Positions 51,850 through 63,863 of a stretch of 64,000 bases of DNA are shown here, piece by piece (within the stretch, counting starts at the first letter, position 1; every line of letters starts with the position of its first letter). The notes below the pieces were generated by a model, which was given only the letters and a program-made list of their open reading frames with translations, did no database searches and was not told the DNA's origin. The DNA is from Heligmosomoides polygyrus polygyrus (lineage: Eukaryota; Nematoda; Chromadorea; Rhabditida; Heligmosomidae): NCBI GenBank assembly GCA_947396885.1, contig OX377202.1:13206001-13270000 (forward strand), in the 5' to 3' direction. The translations under genes and the position numbers were made by a program.

Positions 51850-52470
51850 ATCGTCGAACTGTGGAGGCGATTCAGCGACTACTTCTCCAAAGCACCATCC
51901 ACTCATGGATACGAGACAAACTTGAAGAAGAGCGAGCTGTGCAAGACCATCACAAGGAACACTCTGGCCGGCCTCAGTTTTCCACTGATTCGGTCGTGAA
52001 AGCCACAGCGCTTGAAGAATTTCAACGGCCACCTAGGAAGTCTCTCCTACAGGCTGCTCGCAGACGTGGAATTTCAAAAGACAGCGTTCATCGTATACTA
52101 AAAAATCAAGGCTGGAGACGTTACATCCCGATAATGGTGCAGCACCTCGTAGAAGACGATCCGGATTGAAGAGTGAAGAGAGCAGATCTAACCCTCTGGA
52201 TTCCTTCCTGTGGGTGTATTTAAAGGACAAACTTTAGGGAAGAAAGCCTAAAGCAATCCAGGAATTGAAGAACGCTATCAAAGAAGAATGCCTGCGTGTG
52301 CTTTATGACATGTTTGAAGGCGCCTTCGACTCTGTGAAGCACCGATGTGCGAATCGCCTGCAGAAGAAGGTTATCAGTTTGAACAGCTGTAGTATTTGGG
52401 GCAAATGTTCTTTGGACGGACGCTTGGTTTTTTCTAAACAAGACTTTGATCTTAATAATCGTCATTGAAA
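51850..52470 (+). mobile_element. Tc1/mariner-superfamily relic lacking its catalytic core
   Basis: The frame 51861-52169 has a helix-turn-helix domain ([37 protein letters not shown]). After 52190 comes sequence typical of the transposase C-terminus (SFLWVYLKDKL, then KAIQELKNAIKEECLRVLYD). The region that should carry the DDE residues is missing, so this is an internal-deletion derivative. No TIRs were found. Confidence 0.6.
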
Positions 52471-53269
52471 ATGTTTACGAAAACGAGAAAGAAAACGTCG
52501 CTATCACGAGTAAAGACCGACAAACATCAAGGATAGACTGACTGTTAAAGAGGAACTGAACGGCGGCGAGCGAGCATGCTGCTTAGCCGGTGTGAAGTGC
52601 AGCAGGGCACACTGCCGCGACAACGAAAAACGAGAACGATCTGACGATAGTGGAGAAAAGTGCGGGGAAACACGCGGCTGAATAACTTGGCTCGGTGGCA
52701 ATGGTTTCTCGTAGCGATTTACTCTTCATAACAAAGAATAGGTACAGTAATACAACGCCAACATACAAAAGCAAGACACGCTTAGAAGCCTGATGATGGT
52801 TCCATAGAAATCCGACACGCACCACACAGAGGTGGCAGAAGACAGCAAGGGAGACGGGAGACCTCTTTGCGGACCTCAGCTCTGCCGAAGTTGGGGGAGG
52901 CCACTGGGAGACAAAGGCGATGTAGGAGAGGGCAGGAATCCGCAGATGGATCTGTGCGCGTGGAGGATCGAAGACTTAGGCATAAAATGACCGTTACTCG
53001 ACCAGAAAAAACTCTCCGACAACTGAACGACAAAAGTGGGTTGCTTCAAAGTCCGCTGATGATTGGGCTATGGCTGGGTGAGACGGATGTGTCGAGGTGA
53101 TCCGTCGGGTCGTAATCCTCTACTGATCCTTCTCCTCCACCTCGACCGGCGCCTTCTTCAAGAAAGGCAACTTGTCCTCGGTCCAAGCTATACAAAACCA
53201 TAGCTGCAGCTCCTCTGCTCATCTTGCGCGCCTTGCTGATGTGCTCGGAAACCATCGAAAAACCTTCCA
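52471..53269. other. Intergenic stretch without recognised gene
   Basis: Several overlapping frames on both strands (for example 52583-52825 and 52782-53033 on the minus strand) lack any family signature. Confidence 0.35.
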
Positions 53270-53940
53270 CGCAACGATTTAGAAGAAAATATGCACTTCG
53301 AAACGAGACTAACTGGCCGGTTTCCTTAAAGAGCGACAGAACAAGGTGCTACAACTCTCATTTTCAATTCGACTTGCACTTTAAGAAGACAACCAATGCG
53401 TTCAGCCAGGTCAGAAGTAGGTGCACGCTAGCCAGGCTGCAGATCTGTAGGCAGTATGTAACAACTGTGACGACTGTCACAACAACCGTGTCACTAGCCT
53501 GCAAAAGCGGTACGTGTCATCATAACTATGGAAATGAACGTCGCCAAGCGCTTCTACGGTTTGTTTTATTTTCTTCAAATACTGCTTCATGCAAATGTGA
53601 CTGCATTTTCAGGTACAAACGCAGTATCCGTTTCGCCGTCAAAACTTGTCCACAATCAAGTTCATTCCCAACTGACACATTTGCCTTTAGCGGATAAGTA
53701 GCACATTTTGTTCAAAAATTGTGTCACATGCCATTTGAAGGCTTTGTTTATTGTTTGATTGTTGTGTTTTGTTTTGTTTCGAAGAAGTTTGGCGCTAGGC
53801 GTGACTCGAACCCTCGCCTTTTGTGTACCGGATGTTTGAGCGCACCCAACATCCACGACCCTCACAGGAAGGATCAACGCTCCTGTAGGAATCAGGAGAG
53901 TGCGTTGAAGAAATCCAAACTTTCGTAAATTGTAAATCGT
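53270..53940 (+). repeat. Dispersed repeat R1, copy 2
   Basis: Counterpart of 38144-38760. The 3' half (53610-53790) is almost identical to 38400-38575. It ends in a truncated tRNA-like module. The insert of acaactgtgacgactgtcac-type repeats at 53460-53500 is absent from copy 1. Confidence 0.75.
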
Positions 53941-54166
53941 AGATTGAAAGAGGTGCCTCACTTGCACTAAAACTCTATTTGTAAAAGGTTCCTTTATAGC
54001 TGTGATTAGAAGTGATTCAAAGTTTAAAGTATTTATAGCGCTATTTTCAGCTTAAGTTGAAGAATTTTCTTGCCAACAGGGCAATTTCAAAATCAATTTT
54101 ACACCCTTCAAATTAATCTGGACGTTGTTTCAAGAGGTTCTATACAAAACGTTGATTTAGAAACTA

Positions 54167-55368
54167 TCAGGTTGTCGGATTATAAATGTCGTTTCTGCTC
54201 AAAAAGAAATTTCGCTACAAGGAAAGAATGACCATACCTTAATACAAGAGGTAATTTCCACTATTATCAATGGCATGTCGCCAACGTCCTCGAAAAGATT
54301 GGATGCCTTTCTTGAAGAACCCCGGTGGCTGTGACTCGAAGAAATCATACATCCAAATTTCGACTTCGTCACGGTTCTTGAATTTTTCTCCGCCAAGGCG
54401 TGCTGCGTCGACCCGAGAAGATGATAGTCTAACGGCGAAAGGTCTGGGCTATAAGACGGGTGAGGCAGAAGTTCCCAGCCCAACTTCTCAATTTTTTGGA
54501 GGAATTCCACTGTTGCTGTGTTCATTCATTGTTGACACAGTGCTTGGTCTACGAGGCTTAGATGTTCTTTGAGAAAGTCTGCTGTAACTGTTTCGCCTAG
54601 ATCCAGCACCTCAAAATGCACCGACCTTCACTAAGCACAGAGCATGACTTTTTTCCGTAAATGACAGTCTTCGTCCATGTCTTCGGAACCCCACCGAAGC
54701 ACAACCATTGTCACTTTCGTGTGGCATTGTCATAGTGAATCTACTTCTCATCCGACATCACGATGGAGTCATAGAAACCTCTGCTCTTATTTTTGCGGAT
54801 GGATGAGAATTCCAGCGATGGCGAGTCGTGCTGCTTTGAGTCGCTGAGCTGATGTGGCACCCATTCTCAACCCCGATTTGACTTTACCGATTGCATGCAA
54901 ACGATCGGCAATGGTAGATGGTGACAATCCAACCTCTGTGCGAGCTCACGCGTAGTTTGTGGTGGATCCGACTCGTCAGCTTCCTTTAATTCCTGGCCAT
55001 CCACAACTTCAAGATGCCGTAGATGTTCTTCGTCTTCAAGGCTCTCATTACTGTCTCGGAAATGTTGAAACCATCGCTGACGTAATGACCGAACTTCGTT
55101 ACCAAATACTTCAAGCAAAATGCGATGGGATTCTGCAGTAGTTCTTCCTTGCTTGAAGTCGTACAGCAAGCAAATCCGGTATTTTTGCTCGATCATCGTT
55201 AACCTAAAAAAATCTTTAAAAGGGTAAACAAACGAATCGGAACAAAACTTTGGCGAAAGATGCTTTTGGAAACGCTAGTTAAAGACGTAGAGCTACATGA
55301 TCCAAGATATAAGAATAGCAGAGAAATGAAGATCGAAGGCAGGCGACATTTCTAATCCGACAATCTCA
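54167..55368 (-). mobile_element. mariner element M8, inactive
   Basis: TIRs tcaggttgtcggattataaa and the complement of tgagattgtcggattagaaa, between TA dinucleotides. Minus-strand transposase: start at 55196 (MIEQKYRICLLYDFKQGRTT, then EVVDGQELKEADESDPPQTT). The third catalytic region lies in SYSPDLSPLDYHLLG (54525-54199 frame). Frame breaks occur near 54870 and 54550. Confidence 0.85.
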
Positions 55369-55384
55369 TATAACCTGAATGAGG

Positions 55385-56104
55385 GCCTACATGTACATGG
55401 TGTCCAAACATATCTGAACCATGTGAACCACCAAATTACCGCATTTATAACCTTTTCCGAGTCTTGAGGTCTAATATTCCGGGCGTTTATATCCGAGCCT
55501 ACAAGACCTATGTGAGGCCAATCGTAGAATCGGGAACAACGGTCTTTAAGCCTACCAAAAAGAAGGATATCGATCTTCTTGAAAGCATTCAGAACAGCTT
55601 CACCAGAAAACTGATGATGAGATGTTCCCCAGTGAGATATGACATGATTCCTAAAGGACCTCAGAGATCAGAACTATTTGGTCTGCCTTCACTAATGAGC
55701 AGAAATAAGAGAGCAGATCTTATCATGATGTTTAAAATTCTCACAAAAAGTTGAACAACGACACAGAAGAATTCATAGACGGGGAACTGACGGGATCTGT
55801 AAGAAGAAAGCTCAAACTACGTGTACCACTTGCAAAGTCAAGACTTAGAACAGATTTCCTAACTTACAGAACTCTCACGGAACTAAACTTGCTTCTTAAT
55901 GGATACGACGATATTACGACTATGTCTGCACATGTTTGGAGTAGAGCTATTGCTTGTTGATGTTTTTAAGTGTGATTGTAGCTGACTAACGTATGATAGC
56001 GTTTTGTTCGTCTGGGGTAGTTCTGTCCTTGTTTTTGTCTGTGTTGAATTTCTATACGTGAATCACGTTCACGCTTGAATAAATAAATAAATAGATAAAT
56101 AAAT
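55385..56104 (+). mobile_element. CR1/L2-like LINE, 3' end with AAAT-type tail
   Basis: Frames 55464-55754 and 55751-55960 read RAYKTYVRPIVESGTTVFKP, then KKDIDLLESIQNSFTRKLMM, then ADLIMMFKILTK. This is the conserved C-terminal region of CR1/L2-like reverse transcriptases. The element ends in aataaataaataaatagata. It is 5'-truncated, with one stop or frameshift near 55752. Confidence 0.75.
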
Positions 56105-56574
56105 GTGTGAAATCCTTATTCCTTTGGCCAGCCTTTTCTTTTCCTGAAAATCTACACAGGAGCAACCGCAGCCAATCGGAACCAAGCCTAAAGCTTAAAA
56201 AGTAATAATTTGAGAACACACCAACTCAACAGCGTTTGTTTGTACATAAATAATGTATAATCAGACAAGCGTGGCGCACTGGTCGATCGCATAATGCAAT
56301 CGTGTCGGCTGACTTACCAAAAATGCCTTATTTTTTGCATTTTGGAATACGCTCGTAAACATCCCTGTAGTAGCGAAGCAAACAGATAGGATTGAAGCAG
56401 TTCAGCCACAAATTTTGAACAACCTCTACTTATAGTATGATTTTAACAAGTTTTTTAAATGAAAATGCATTGCGCGACACTCTCCATATTTGTACAGTTT
56501 GATTCTATAGACATTTAATCGTTGGGAATGTGGGTGGTTTCATTTGGGTGTGGTGAGCTGGAAAGGCTTCACCT

Positions 56575-57505
56575 TAAACTTTGGTTGAAAATGAAAAGGT
56601 TAGAGTAGTAGTACGGCAGGGAGACACGATTTCTTCTAAGCTATTCACAGCGGCACTTCAGGATGCCATGAAGGACTTGAACTGGGACGATGGAGGCTAC
56701 CTTGTCGACGGTAAACGGGTCAGCAACCTTCGCTTCGCCAACCATATTGTTCTCATCTCTACCAGCACGGCAGAAGTCGAGGAAGTGCTGAATGAGCTCA
56801 ATGTGGCAGGTATTAAGACTGGATTGGACATGAATATGTCCAAACACAATTTATGGTCAACCAGTGGTGTGACACGGGACTCGTAAGGTTAAATGGAGTC
56901 GCTCTACAACAGGTCCACTCCTACGTCTATCTGGGAAGGGAGCTGAACATGGATAACGTCCTCGCTCCTAAAATCGCCCGCAAGAGATGCAGCATGGGCA
57001 GCCTTCTGTTCGATTCCTGAAGTACAGGTCAAAGATGCCGGTCTCAGGACCTCGATATACAACGCCCCTGCGATGTGTTACGCGACGGAAACCTGGCCCG
57101 ACAACAAGACAATCGCCAGAGCAATGCAAACTACGCATCGTGCACTGGAGAGATGTCTTCTGAGGACAAGCCTTCGTCAGCATTGGCGGGAGGCTCGGAC
57201 CAAAGGGAGAAATCGCAATTAGCAGATCCGCTGCAGTACACGAAGAAGTCCAAATATCGCTGGGCCGGACACCTGCTTCGACGAAAGGAGGACAGATGGG
57301 TCTCCATGTCATAGATTGACTCCCGAGAGACCATAAGAGGCCACTGGGACGACCGCCAACGCGATGGGCAGACTCATTCTCAAAATCCTTCAGAGAGCGG
57401 AGTCTGCCTCACTGGATGCAAGCTGCCATAGATCGAGCGGTCTGGAAGAGTTGTGGTCCCCGCTGAGAAGACCTCCAGCCGACAAAAGGACCATCAAAGT
57501 GTCAA
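56575..57505 (+). mobile_element. RTE LINE fragment (second RTE family), RT C-terminal half
   Basis: Frame 56581-56886 reads VRQGDTISSKLFTAALQDAM and LRFANHIVLISTS. The latter is the RT active-site block with FADD changed to FANH, so it is catalytically dead. The following frames carry SYVYLGRELNMDNVLAPKIA and KYRWAGHLLRRKEDRWV. Several frameshifts. Confidence 0.8.
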
Positions 57506-58149
57506 AATAGAGTAACCGTTTATGTTTACTCTGTCGGGTTCCCTTATGTTATTTTTCAAATGAACGTTGGATTTCCTTCAAGACACAACATTCCGAACGA
57601 TGTTCACAGGGTGAAGCGATATCTATTCAAACCACTGAGAAACACCTGAATAAGCAAAATGGCCTCGAATTTTTCTCCAAATATTTAATAAACGTCGATT
57701 TTATCACACTTTGAATACTATTTGCTCAACTCCATGTAGAGCAGACTGCACAAAGGGATTGTCCTTACAGGCCACGTTGTGTAACATGGCTGTGGATGAC
57801 TGCTGTAGATCAATTACCACATTTAAGAAATTTTACCTAAAACGTCGTAAATCGTAAATCGTGAAAAATTTGCTAAAATTCGACGTAAATCGTAAAATCG
57901 TGAATCGTAATCGTAATTACACACATACCTTGTCGGAATGAGTCAGCCGCGAACCGGTCGGCATGGATCTGGTCAAACTTGAAGTCTTGATATGAACAAT
58001 TCAACTCATTTTCTTCAAGCCTTAAGCTCTCTCACTGATGCTGGAATCTATAATATTATAACGATACATTCAAAACGTTAGCTTCAGACAGGGATCTGAC
58101 CCTACTCTTTGCTCAATTAGAATGATACGACGCCATTGCACCATCGAAC
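57506..58149. other. Intergenic stretch with an ACGATTT-type repeat
   Basis: Only the ACGATTT-related repeat at 57838-57922 (inverted relative to 39092-39200) is recognisable. Confidence 0.5.
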
Positions 58150-59413
58150 AAGTAGAATTAGGATTTGACGCAGAATTTTCACTGCTCCTTCATGGACCCT
58201 AATGATCACTAGATGAAAGCTCAAGAGATGCGATCCTGGTTTGGATTCGCATCCAGCTCAACACAGCCTTCTGTTCCTTCCGGCGGGTTGTGTGGTGTAG
58301 AAAGTAAGAAGACGCTGACTGACTGACTTCTAGATCGCACGATACAGTGTGGCTCAATCACTTGCCGCGTGTGATTGAAGTGGGGTACATGGCGCAAACC
58401 AAAGCGTATGATTAAACTCCGAACTCTTCTGTTAGCCCTTACGTTCTGAAGTTCGACCATAACCGCCTGTGTGAGTCAACTGTCCGAAAAACTGGTCATC
58501 GATCTGGCCGTTCGCTCGATGGCAACGAACGGTGTGGCAGAGAAGGAGAGTGCTATGGAAACGCACTTCGCGGGCTGGCACTGGCGCTGCTGGTCGGTGG
58601 CGGCGTTCGCTCTTGTTTGTGCCCTTCGAGGTGTTTGTTTTAGTCCAGATGGCATCTCACTGTTATAGGTTTTCCGCCTGGATCATTAAGAGCCTCGCTC
58701 ACTAGAAATTCCAAATTTTCTTGTTTTCGTCCTCGTCCTTGGAAGCAGAAAGTTCAAATCGCGTCGCTGATCACCGACGAATTCTTTGCTGTGCGCTATG
58801 CATTCCACCCATTTCAACACTCCTCGTGCTTCTTCCTTCTTGATTCTTGATTCTCTCGTGCTTGGCATGACTTGTGCTTATTGTTGGAAGCTCCTCCGGC
58901 TTTCCGCATATCCCCATTAAGTCTGTTTCAGTAAGCCGTTTCTTTGGCTGTCGACAGATCAGAGGCCAGATGTGCTCATCCTCAACGCTGTGCATGGCAG
59001 AATCCTGTCCTAGCTAGTTCGCAGTACATCCCGTTATCACGAGATGCTCTCATATCGTTTCGAGGCACAATGGTGGTCACAAAGTCTTGTCATTTCTTAT
59101 CGAAAACTGTCTTTGTACATAACCAAACGATCAGATTGTCGATACCGTGCACGCAGACCGTAATGGATATAAAAAGCTTCAAAACAATTAGGAGCCGACT
59201 TTTGCCCTTGTGTTGCTAGTTTATGGGTTATGGTTCTTAGGATCCAAATTGAGCCGTAATGCTGAACTGAAGTTTTCCTCCTCTGGCAGCATTGTTGAAG
59301 GGAATTTACCTGTCCTCGTCCAGTAAATCAGGATCGTTTGCAATTTTGAATAGGCTCAGGTTAGTCCAGGCGGATGACTCAGCTGTGAACGATCTCATGA
59401 GTGTGGCCAAACA

Positions 59414-59497
59414 GCGCCTGTAGTGTAAGGCGTGGTATCGCTGCTCGGAAAGCAGTCGGAGGGGGGGGGGCATGGGGCTCGAGTCTCGCCTGGTGCA
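59414..59497 (+). repeat. tRNA-like module beta
   Basis: A central hairpin (CTGCT-CGGAA-AGCAG), B box GGCTCGAGTCTCGCC, and 3' end ctggtgca. A G tract (59459-59470) has been inserted between the central arm and the B box. Confidence 0.55.
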
Positions 59498-59618
59498 GGA
59501 GTTTGATAACAACAAAACATCTTGTAACAGGATCTAGCCTCTCTTCCAGCCGCTACAGGCTTCAGCAAATATGAGGAAGCATTGATACTAGTAAGGCTTT
59601 CCAGCTTACATAACGGTG

Positions 59619-59685
59619 TGTGCCAGACGGGACTCGAACCCGCACCTCCTGCTGATCAGGCGGAAATGCTCAACGCCACCGGCGC
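59619..59685 (-). repeat. tRNA-like module alpha, facing the beta module at 59414
   Basis: Minus strand GCGCCGGTGGCGTTGAGC, then a B box GGTTCGAGTCCCGTC. Seven nt of the A box are deleted relative to 46016-46090. Confidence 0.6.
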
Positions 59686-59933
59686 CGGTTGATCGAGTGC
59701 AACATCCACACCTTGAGGGACCCGTCAGCTCGTAGGATAAGATATCACCCGTGATATCGGGATAAGCTCGCCGTTGATATCAGCATGAAACCGTCAGGGT
59801 GAGGGCCCTGATATCTTTCAGCTTAACCGTTCCATGCTGATGTCAGCGGCCGGCTCATCCCGATATGCGGGTGCGTGCTGATCCTATGAGCTGACCGGTC
59901 CATCGAGGTGTGGATGTTGCATTCGATCAAACA

Positions 59934-60008
59934 GCGCCGGTGGTGTAATGGCGTTGAGCATTCCCGCCCCGTCAGCAGTAGGTGCGGGTTCGAGTCCGGC
60001 CTGGCGCA
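59934..60008 (+). repeat. tRNA-like module alpha (75 nt)
   Basis: Same length as 46016-46090 with the same acceptor-type pairing (GCGCCGG with CTGGCGC) and B box GGTTCGAGTCC. Its central region differs at several positions. Confidence 0.7.
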
Positions 60009-60128
60009 CATCGTTATGCAAGCTGGAAACCCATATTAGCAACAGTGTTTGCACACATTTGTTGAAGCTTGGAGCAGCTGGAAGAGATACTATAGCTGTT
60101 ACAAGATGCTTCGTCGCGATCAAAGTCC

Positions 60129-60196
60129 TGCACCAGGCGAGACTCGAACGCTCCGACTGCTTTCCGGGTAGCGATGCCACGCCTTACACACCGGCA
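60129..60196 (-). repeat. tRNA-like module beta, facing the alpha module at 59934
   Basis: Minus strand begins GTGCCGGTGTGTAAGGCG and has B box GTTCGAGTCTCGCCTGG. The gap to alpha is 120 bp here against 29 bp in copy 1. Confidence 0.6.
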
Positions 60197-61091
60197 CTTT
60201 TCGACCGCTCTCGTAGGATCGTTCGCAGCTTGTTCATCCGCCCAGGCTAAGCTGAGGCTCTTCAAGGCTGCAAACGACTCTGACTTACTGTAGTATTGAA
60301 GTAGAGGACAGATGTATACCTTCTGGAAACGGAGCAGAATTGGTTTGTTCATGTCGTTCGGGCTGTGATCAACTCGCATCCCTCGGCAGCCGCAATTCAG
60401 TATCATCGTTTTTCCCAAAACAATATGCGAGTAGAGTTCGTTAGCTCTTCGTTCTGCGTTCTGACAAGCATAGTTCCTTTTCGATTCCGATCCAGGGAGC
60501 GATTGCGCCTCCTGTTTGTTCATGGATTGTCGGTAGCATATCCAACTTGAAAAATGAACTACACATCTGGTGGTTAGCTTAAATACTCATTCAAAACCCT
60601 TCAGAACTTCATGCAGACAGAGTGTATCGTGACGTTTCCCGAGAGATCGATCACGATTGGTTCTGATATTATTCTTCCATTTCTGTTCAATCTTAGGAGT
60701 CAGCTATATCTAGAGCATTTTACAAGAGTTCACTCTTATTATTTTGAAGTGCAGTGAATACCCGGTCACCCTACCGTAATCGGGGGTGCTACCATAGACG
60801 AGAGACACCTAACGTACGAATTCTAAAGACCGTTCTTCACCCAATCAAACTAACGTAAGTGGCAACAATATGTACTGGGTAATATACAAACAACATATAC
60901 AAAAGACAAGCGAGTGGTTTTTCTCAGCAGGTAAAAATGTGGAGAACATCAGCACCCACCCATGATATGGGGCTGGGTCGGCCGCGGATGTCAGCATGGA
61001 ACCGGTTAAGCTGAAGACCTTATTAGAAGCACTGTTTTAACACATTTGCCTAAGCCTGGAAGATATCGCGGATGTTACGTGCGATCAAACG

Positions 61092-61168
61092 GCGTCGGTG
61101 GTGTAAGGCGTAGCATCGCAGCCCGGCATCGAAAGCGGAAGGTGTGGGTTCGAATCCCGCCTGGCGCA
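61092..61168 (+). repeat. tRNA-like module (alpha/beta intermediate)
   Basis: GCGTCGG can pair with CTGGCGC at the ends; the B box GGTTCGAATCC is perfect; the centre resembles beta. It is followed by agttttgatcgcaacaaaac, the same linker that joins the paired modules. Confidence 0.6.
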
Positions 61169-61628
61169 AGAGTTTTGATCGCAACAAAACATCCTATAAC
61201 AACATGAAGATCAATCAAGTAAAACAGTTTTTTCATCATTTTTTCAATCAGTTTTTCAATTACGATATGAGGTTCGAAATACGGACAATACATTCTTCGC
61301 ACCTTACAAGGGAGGTCAATGAACTTCCCGTGGCAATTTTAAAAGTGACCTAAATAGGGTTGTACGGCGTTGTTTGAGAAGCACCGCAGTGGTTTCCAAA
61401 TTTCCTGCGGACATCTGGGTAGGTCAAAAATTGCAAAAAACCATTTCACTTCAATACGGGCCGATAAAGCAGAACTGACGCCTGGAACTGCCATGTCGTG
61501 CTTAGAATCTATCCTGCAAAAGGTTTGTGGCTGGAGCAGTAGCGGAATTACAGCGATTTCACAATTTGCTTGCTAGCCGTACAGTGACCGAAATGGAACA
61601 TTGAGGTGCGCCGCTCACCACCAACGGC

Positions 61629-61708
61629 GCAGCGACCGTATGGACGAGTGGCTGTGGGGGGCGAGCTTGAGGGAAAAGCGTCGGGAGTTCGAATCCGGAG
61701 GTGCTGCT
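61629..61708 (+). repeat. tRNA-like sequence with serine-type features (possible tRNA pseudogene)
   Basis: gcagc and gctgc can close an acceptor-like stem, TGGACGAGTGGC matches an A box and AGTTCGAATCC a B box, with a long intervening segment as in type II tRNAs. The anticodon and T stems are imperfect. Confidence 0.35.
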
Positions 61709-61979
61709 CCTGATTTGATGGTCTTGTTCCATCAATTTTTGTCGATATAAAGTGTATCTTAACCGCGGTAGTGTACCATACTGACATTATAACTTTATTT
61801 TAACCTCGATATAAACACAAAATGAACACCCAAAGCAACAGCGTTCATAATACCTAATTCGATTGGCCCTTGAGGAGGAGCAGGCGACTTTTCTTTGCCT
61901 ACGAAATAGATAACTTCAGAACTCCAAAGATCGAGGAAAAAATAATATTTTTAAATTTATTATTATTTATTATTTATTA

Positions 61980-63238
61980 TTAGGTTGGAAAAAAAGTCTC
62001 TTCACACTTCGAATTTTTTTACCCTTCCCCTTGTAAACGCACTAGCCAATGTTGATTGCTGATTTCGTAATCCTATCACACTTGTCTACCGTTCGCACGC
62101 AGACACAGGTTAAGACTCTTCTTGTAATTCGTTATCCATCCAATCTTCCGAACTCATTGCCAGATCTACCTCATGGCCGTTTTCAGCACGGCATTCTTCA
62201 AGAATTCATTAAAGAATCCACAGCACGTCAGGCAGCAGACCAAATTAACCACATATATGGCTTGGGATCTACTACTCATCGCGCCTGTTATGAGTGGTTC
62301 GGAAAGTCTTTAAAGGGAAATTATTCACTGAGGGCAAAGCATGGTCAGGAAGGCCAACTGGATTGGACGACAGTGAACTACTCCATCTTCTTCGTACCGA
62401 TAGTTGGCAGACGACACGTCAGCTGGCAGAGAAGCTCGAAGTGTCTCATAGGATAGTGGGGATCCATCTGAAGAATCTTGGCTTTCATGGAAATTTGGAG
62501 CTTGGATTCCACATGCCCTGTCAGACACTCAGAAAGGTCGACGGCTCTCCATCGCTGCTTCTCTTCTGTCCAGATAAGGAAGAAAATCGTTTCTTCCGCG
62601 GATTGTGACAGGCGAAGAGTCCTGGGTTCTGTGTGCCAACTTCCGAGGAAAAGGCAACGGGTACAAAAGGGAGAGAGCCCTAAGTCTGATCTCAAGCCCA
62701 ATGTTCACGAACGGAAGATTCTTTTGAGTGTTTGGTGGATATCAGAGGAGTGATTTATCGGCAAACTCTCAGAAGTGGAGAGACACTTACTGCTGCCACA
62801 TACAGTGGCCAACTCCACAAAGTCGCCGCAGCTTTCCAAGAAAAGAGGCCTGAGAAGTCGAAGGTGATGATCCTGCATGACAACGCAAAGCGACATGCTG
62901 CAAGACTCACAAGAGAAACAATAAAGAAGCTGGGCTGGGAGGTAATGCCACATCCACCGTATAGCCCTGACCTCGGCCCTCCCGAATGCTATTTCTTCCA
63001 CGCTCTCAAGCAAGAAATTGGAGAGAAATATTTTGAAACGGACGAGGACCTCAAAAATTGGATTCAGCGGTGATTCGACTTCAGAACTGCAGTCTTTTAC
63101 GCGAGAGGAATTAGAAAAATTACCACGTCTTTGGAGAAGTGTAGTAGAACAAAATAGAGTTGATCTCAATTGATTTGACTTTGTAGTTGTGAAGTAATAA
63201 ATCTTTGAAAAAATGAAAAGACTTTTTTTCCAACCTAA
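61980..63238 (+). mobile_element. mariner element M9 with E in the third catalytic position
   Basis: TIRs TTAGGTTGGAAAAAAAGTC at both ends, the right one complemented, flanked by TA (61978-61979 and 63239-63240). Transposase pieces: 62160-62300 (HGILQEFIKESTARQAADQI), 62294-62480 (TTRQLAEKLEVSHRIVGIHL) and 62732-63073. The last has ILHDNAKRHAARL (second D) and YSPDLGPPECYFF, where Glu (codon GAA) stands at the third site, 34 residues after the Asp. Several frameshifts make it inactive. Confidence 0.88.
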
Positions 63239-63863
63239 TATATTCTTATTTTAATTAATTAATTAGCTATATTTATGTTTGATTTTTTTTGACACCTCTT
63301 CGACTTTTGGAGAGAAAGTATAACAGTACCAATCTTTCTTCTCCATCCTCAACCAACCATATTGCTAATATTTCACATCCGTCACATACAGCAACCTCCT
63401 CACTACTACAGGAAGGCGTAATACTACTCAAATCATTGTCATCGTCCGGCGACCAGTCTACATCCTGCGCTTCGTTCAAGTTAAGCTAACATCACGAACG
63501 AGAGAACAGGCGACTTTTCTTCGCAGTTCCTCGGTAGCATTGAAGGGCCTGTACCAACTACAAAATAGATAATATTTTTAATCTTGACCGTCTTCGTTAG
63601 GCATTGACAGTGGGTCTGTTAGCACTACTTCATGACTCCAAAAGTGGAAGAGAGATAAAAAAGATTTATCTCTATTTTTCATTATTTATTTATTTATTTA
63701 TTTATTTATTATGTATTAATTACGTATTATTGATTTTTATTTATATCTATATTTTTAATTAATTAATTGATGTATATATTATTTATATTTGATCGATTGT
63801 GATCGTCCTTCGACACACTATACGGCACCCCCCCCCCCGAATTGATATCAATTGTATAATTCA
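63239..63863. other. AT-rich region with simple repeats
   Basis: ATTTATTT repeats at about 63680-63715, ATTA/TTAA-rich stretches and a C tract near 63828-63837. No gene recognised. Confidence 0.5.

Larger units (their letters stand above)
58150..61050 (+). repeat. Dispersed repeat R2, copy 2
   Basis: Aligns with 39795-39986 plus 44992-47043 (copy 1) in the same orientation. It has an extra segment of about 700 bp around 59310-59930 that includes a further facing pair of tRNA-like modules and palindromic gatatcacccgtgatatcgg. Because copy 2 has no mariner, it shows the pre-insertion state of copy 1. Confidence 0.75.

Noticed and set aside
61629..61708. Genuine tRNA-Ser gene
   Set aside because: A and B boxes are present but stems have too many mismatches; kept only as a low-confidence tRNA-like sequence.
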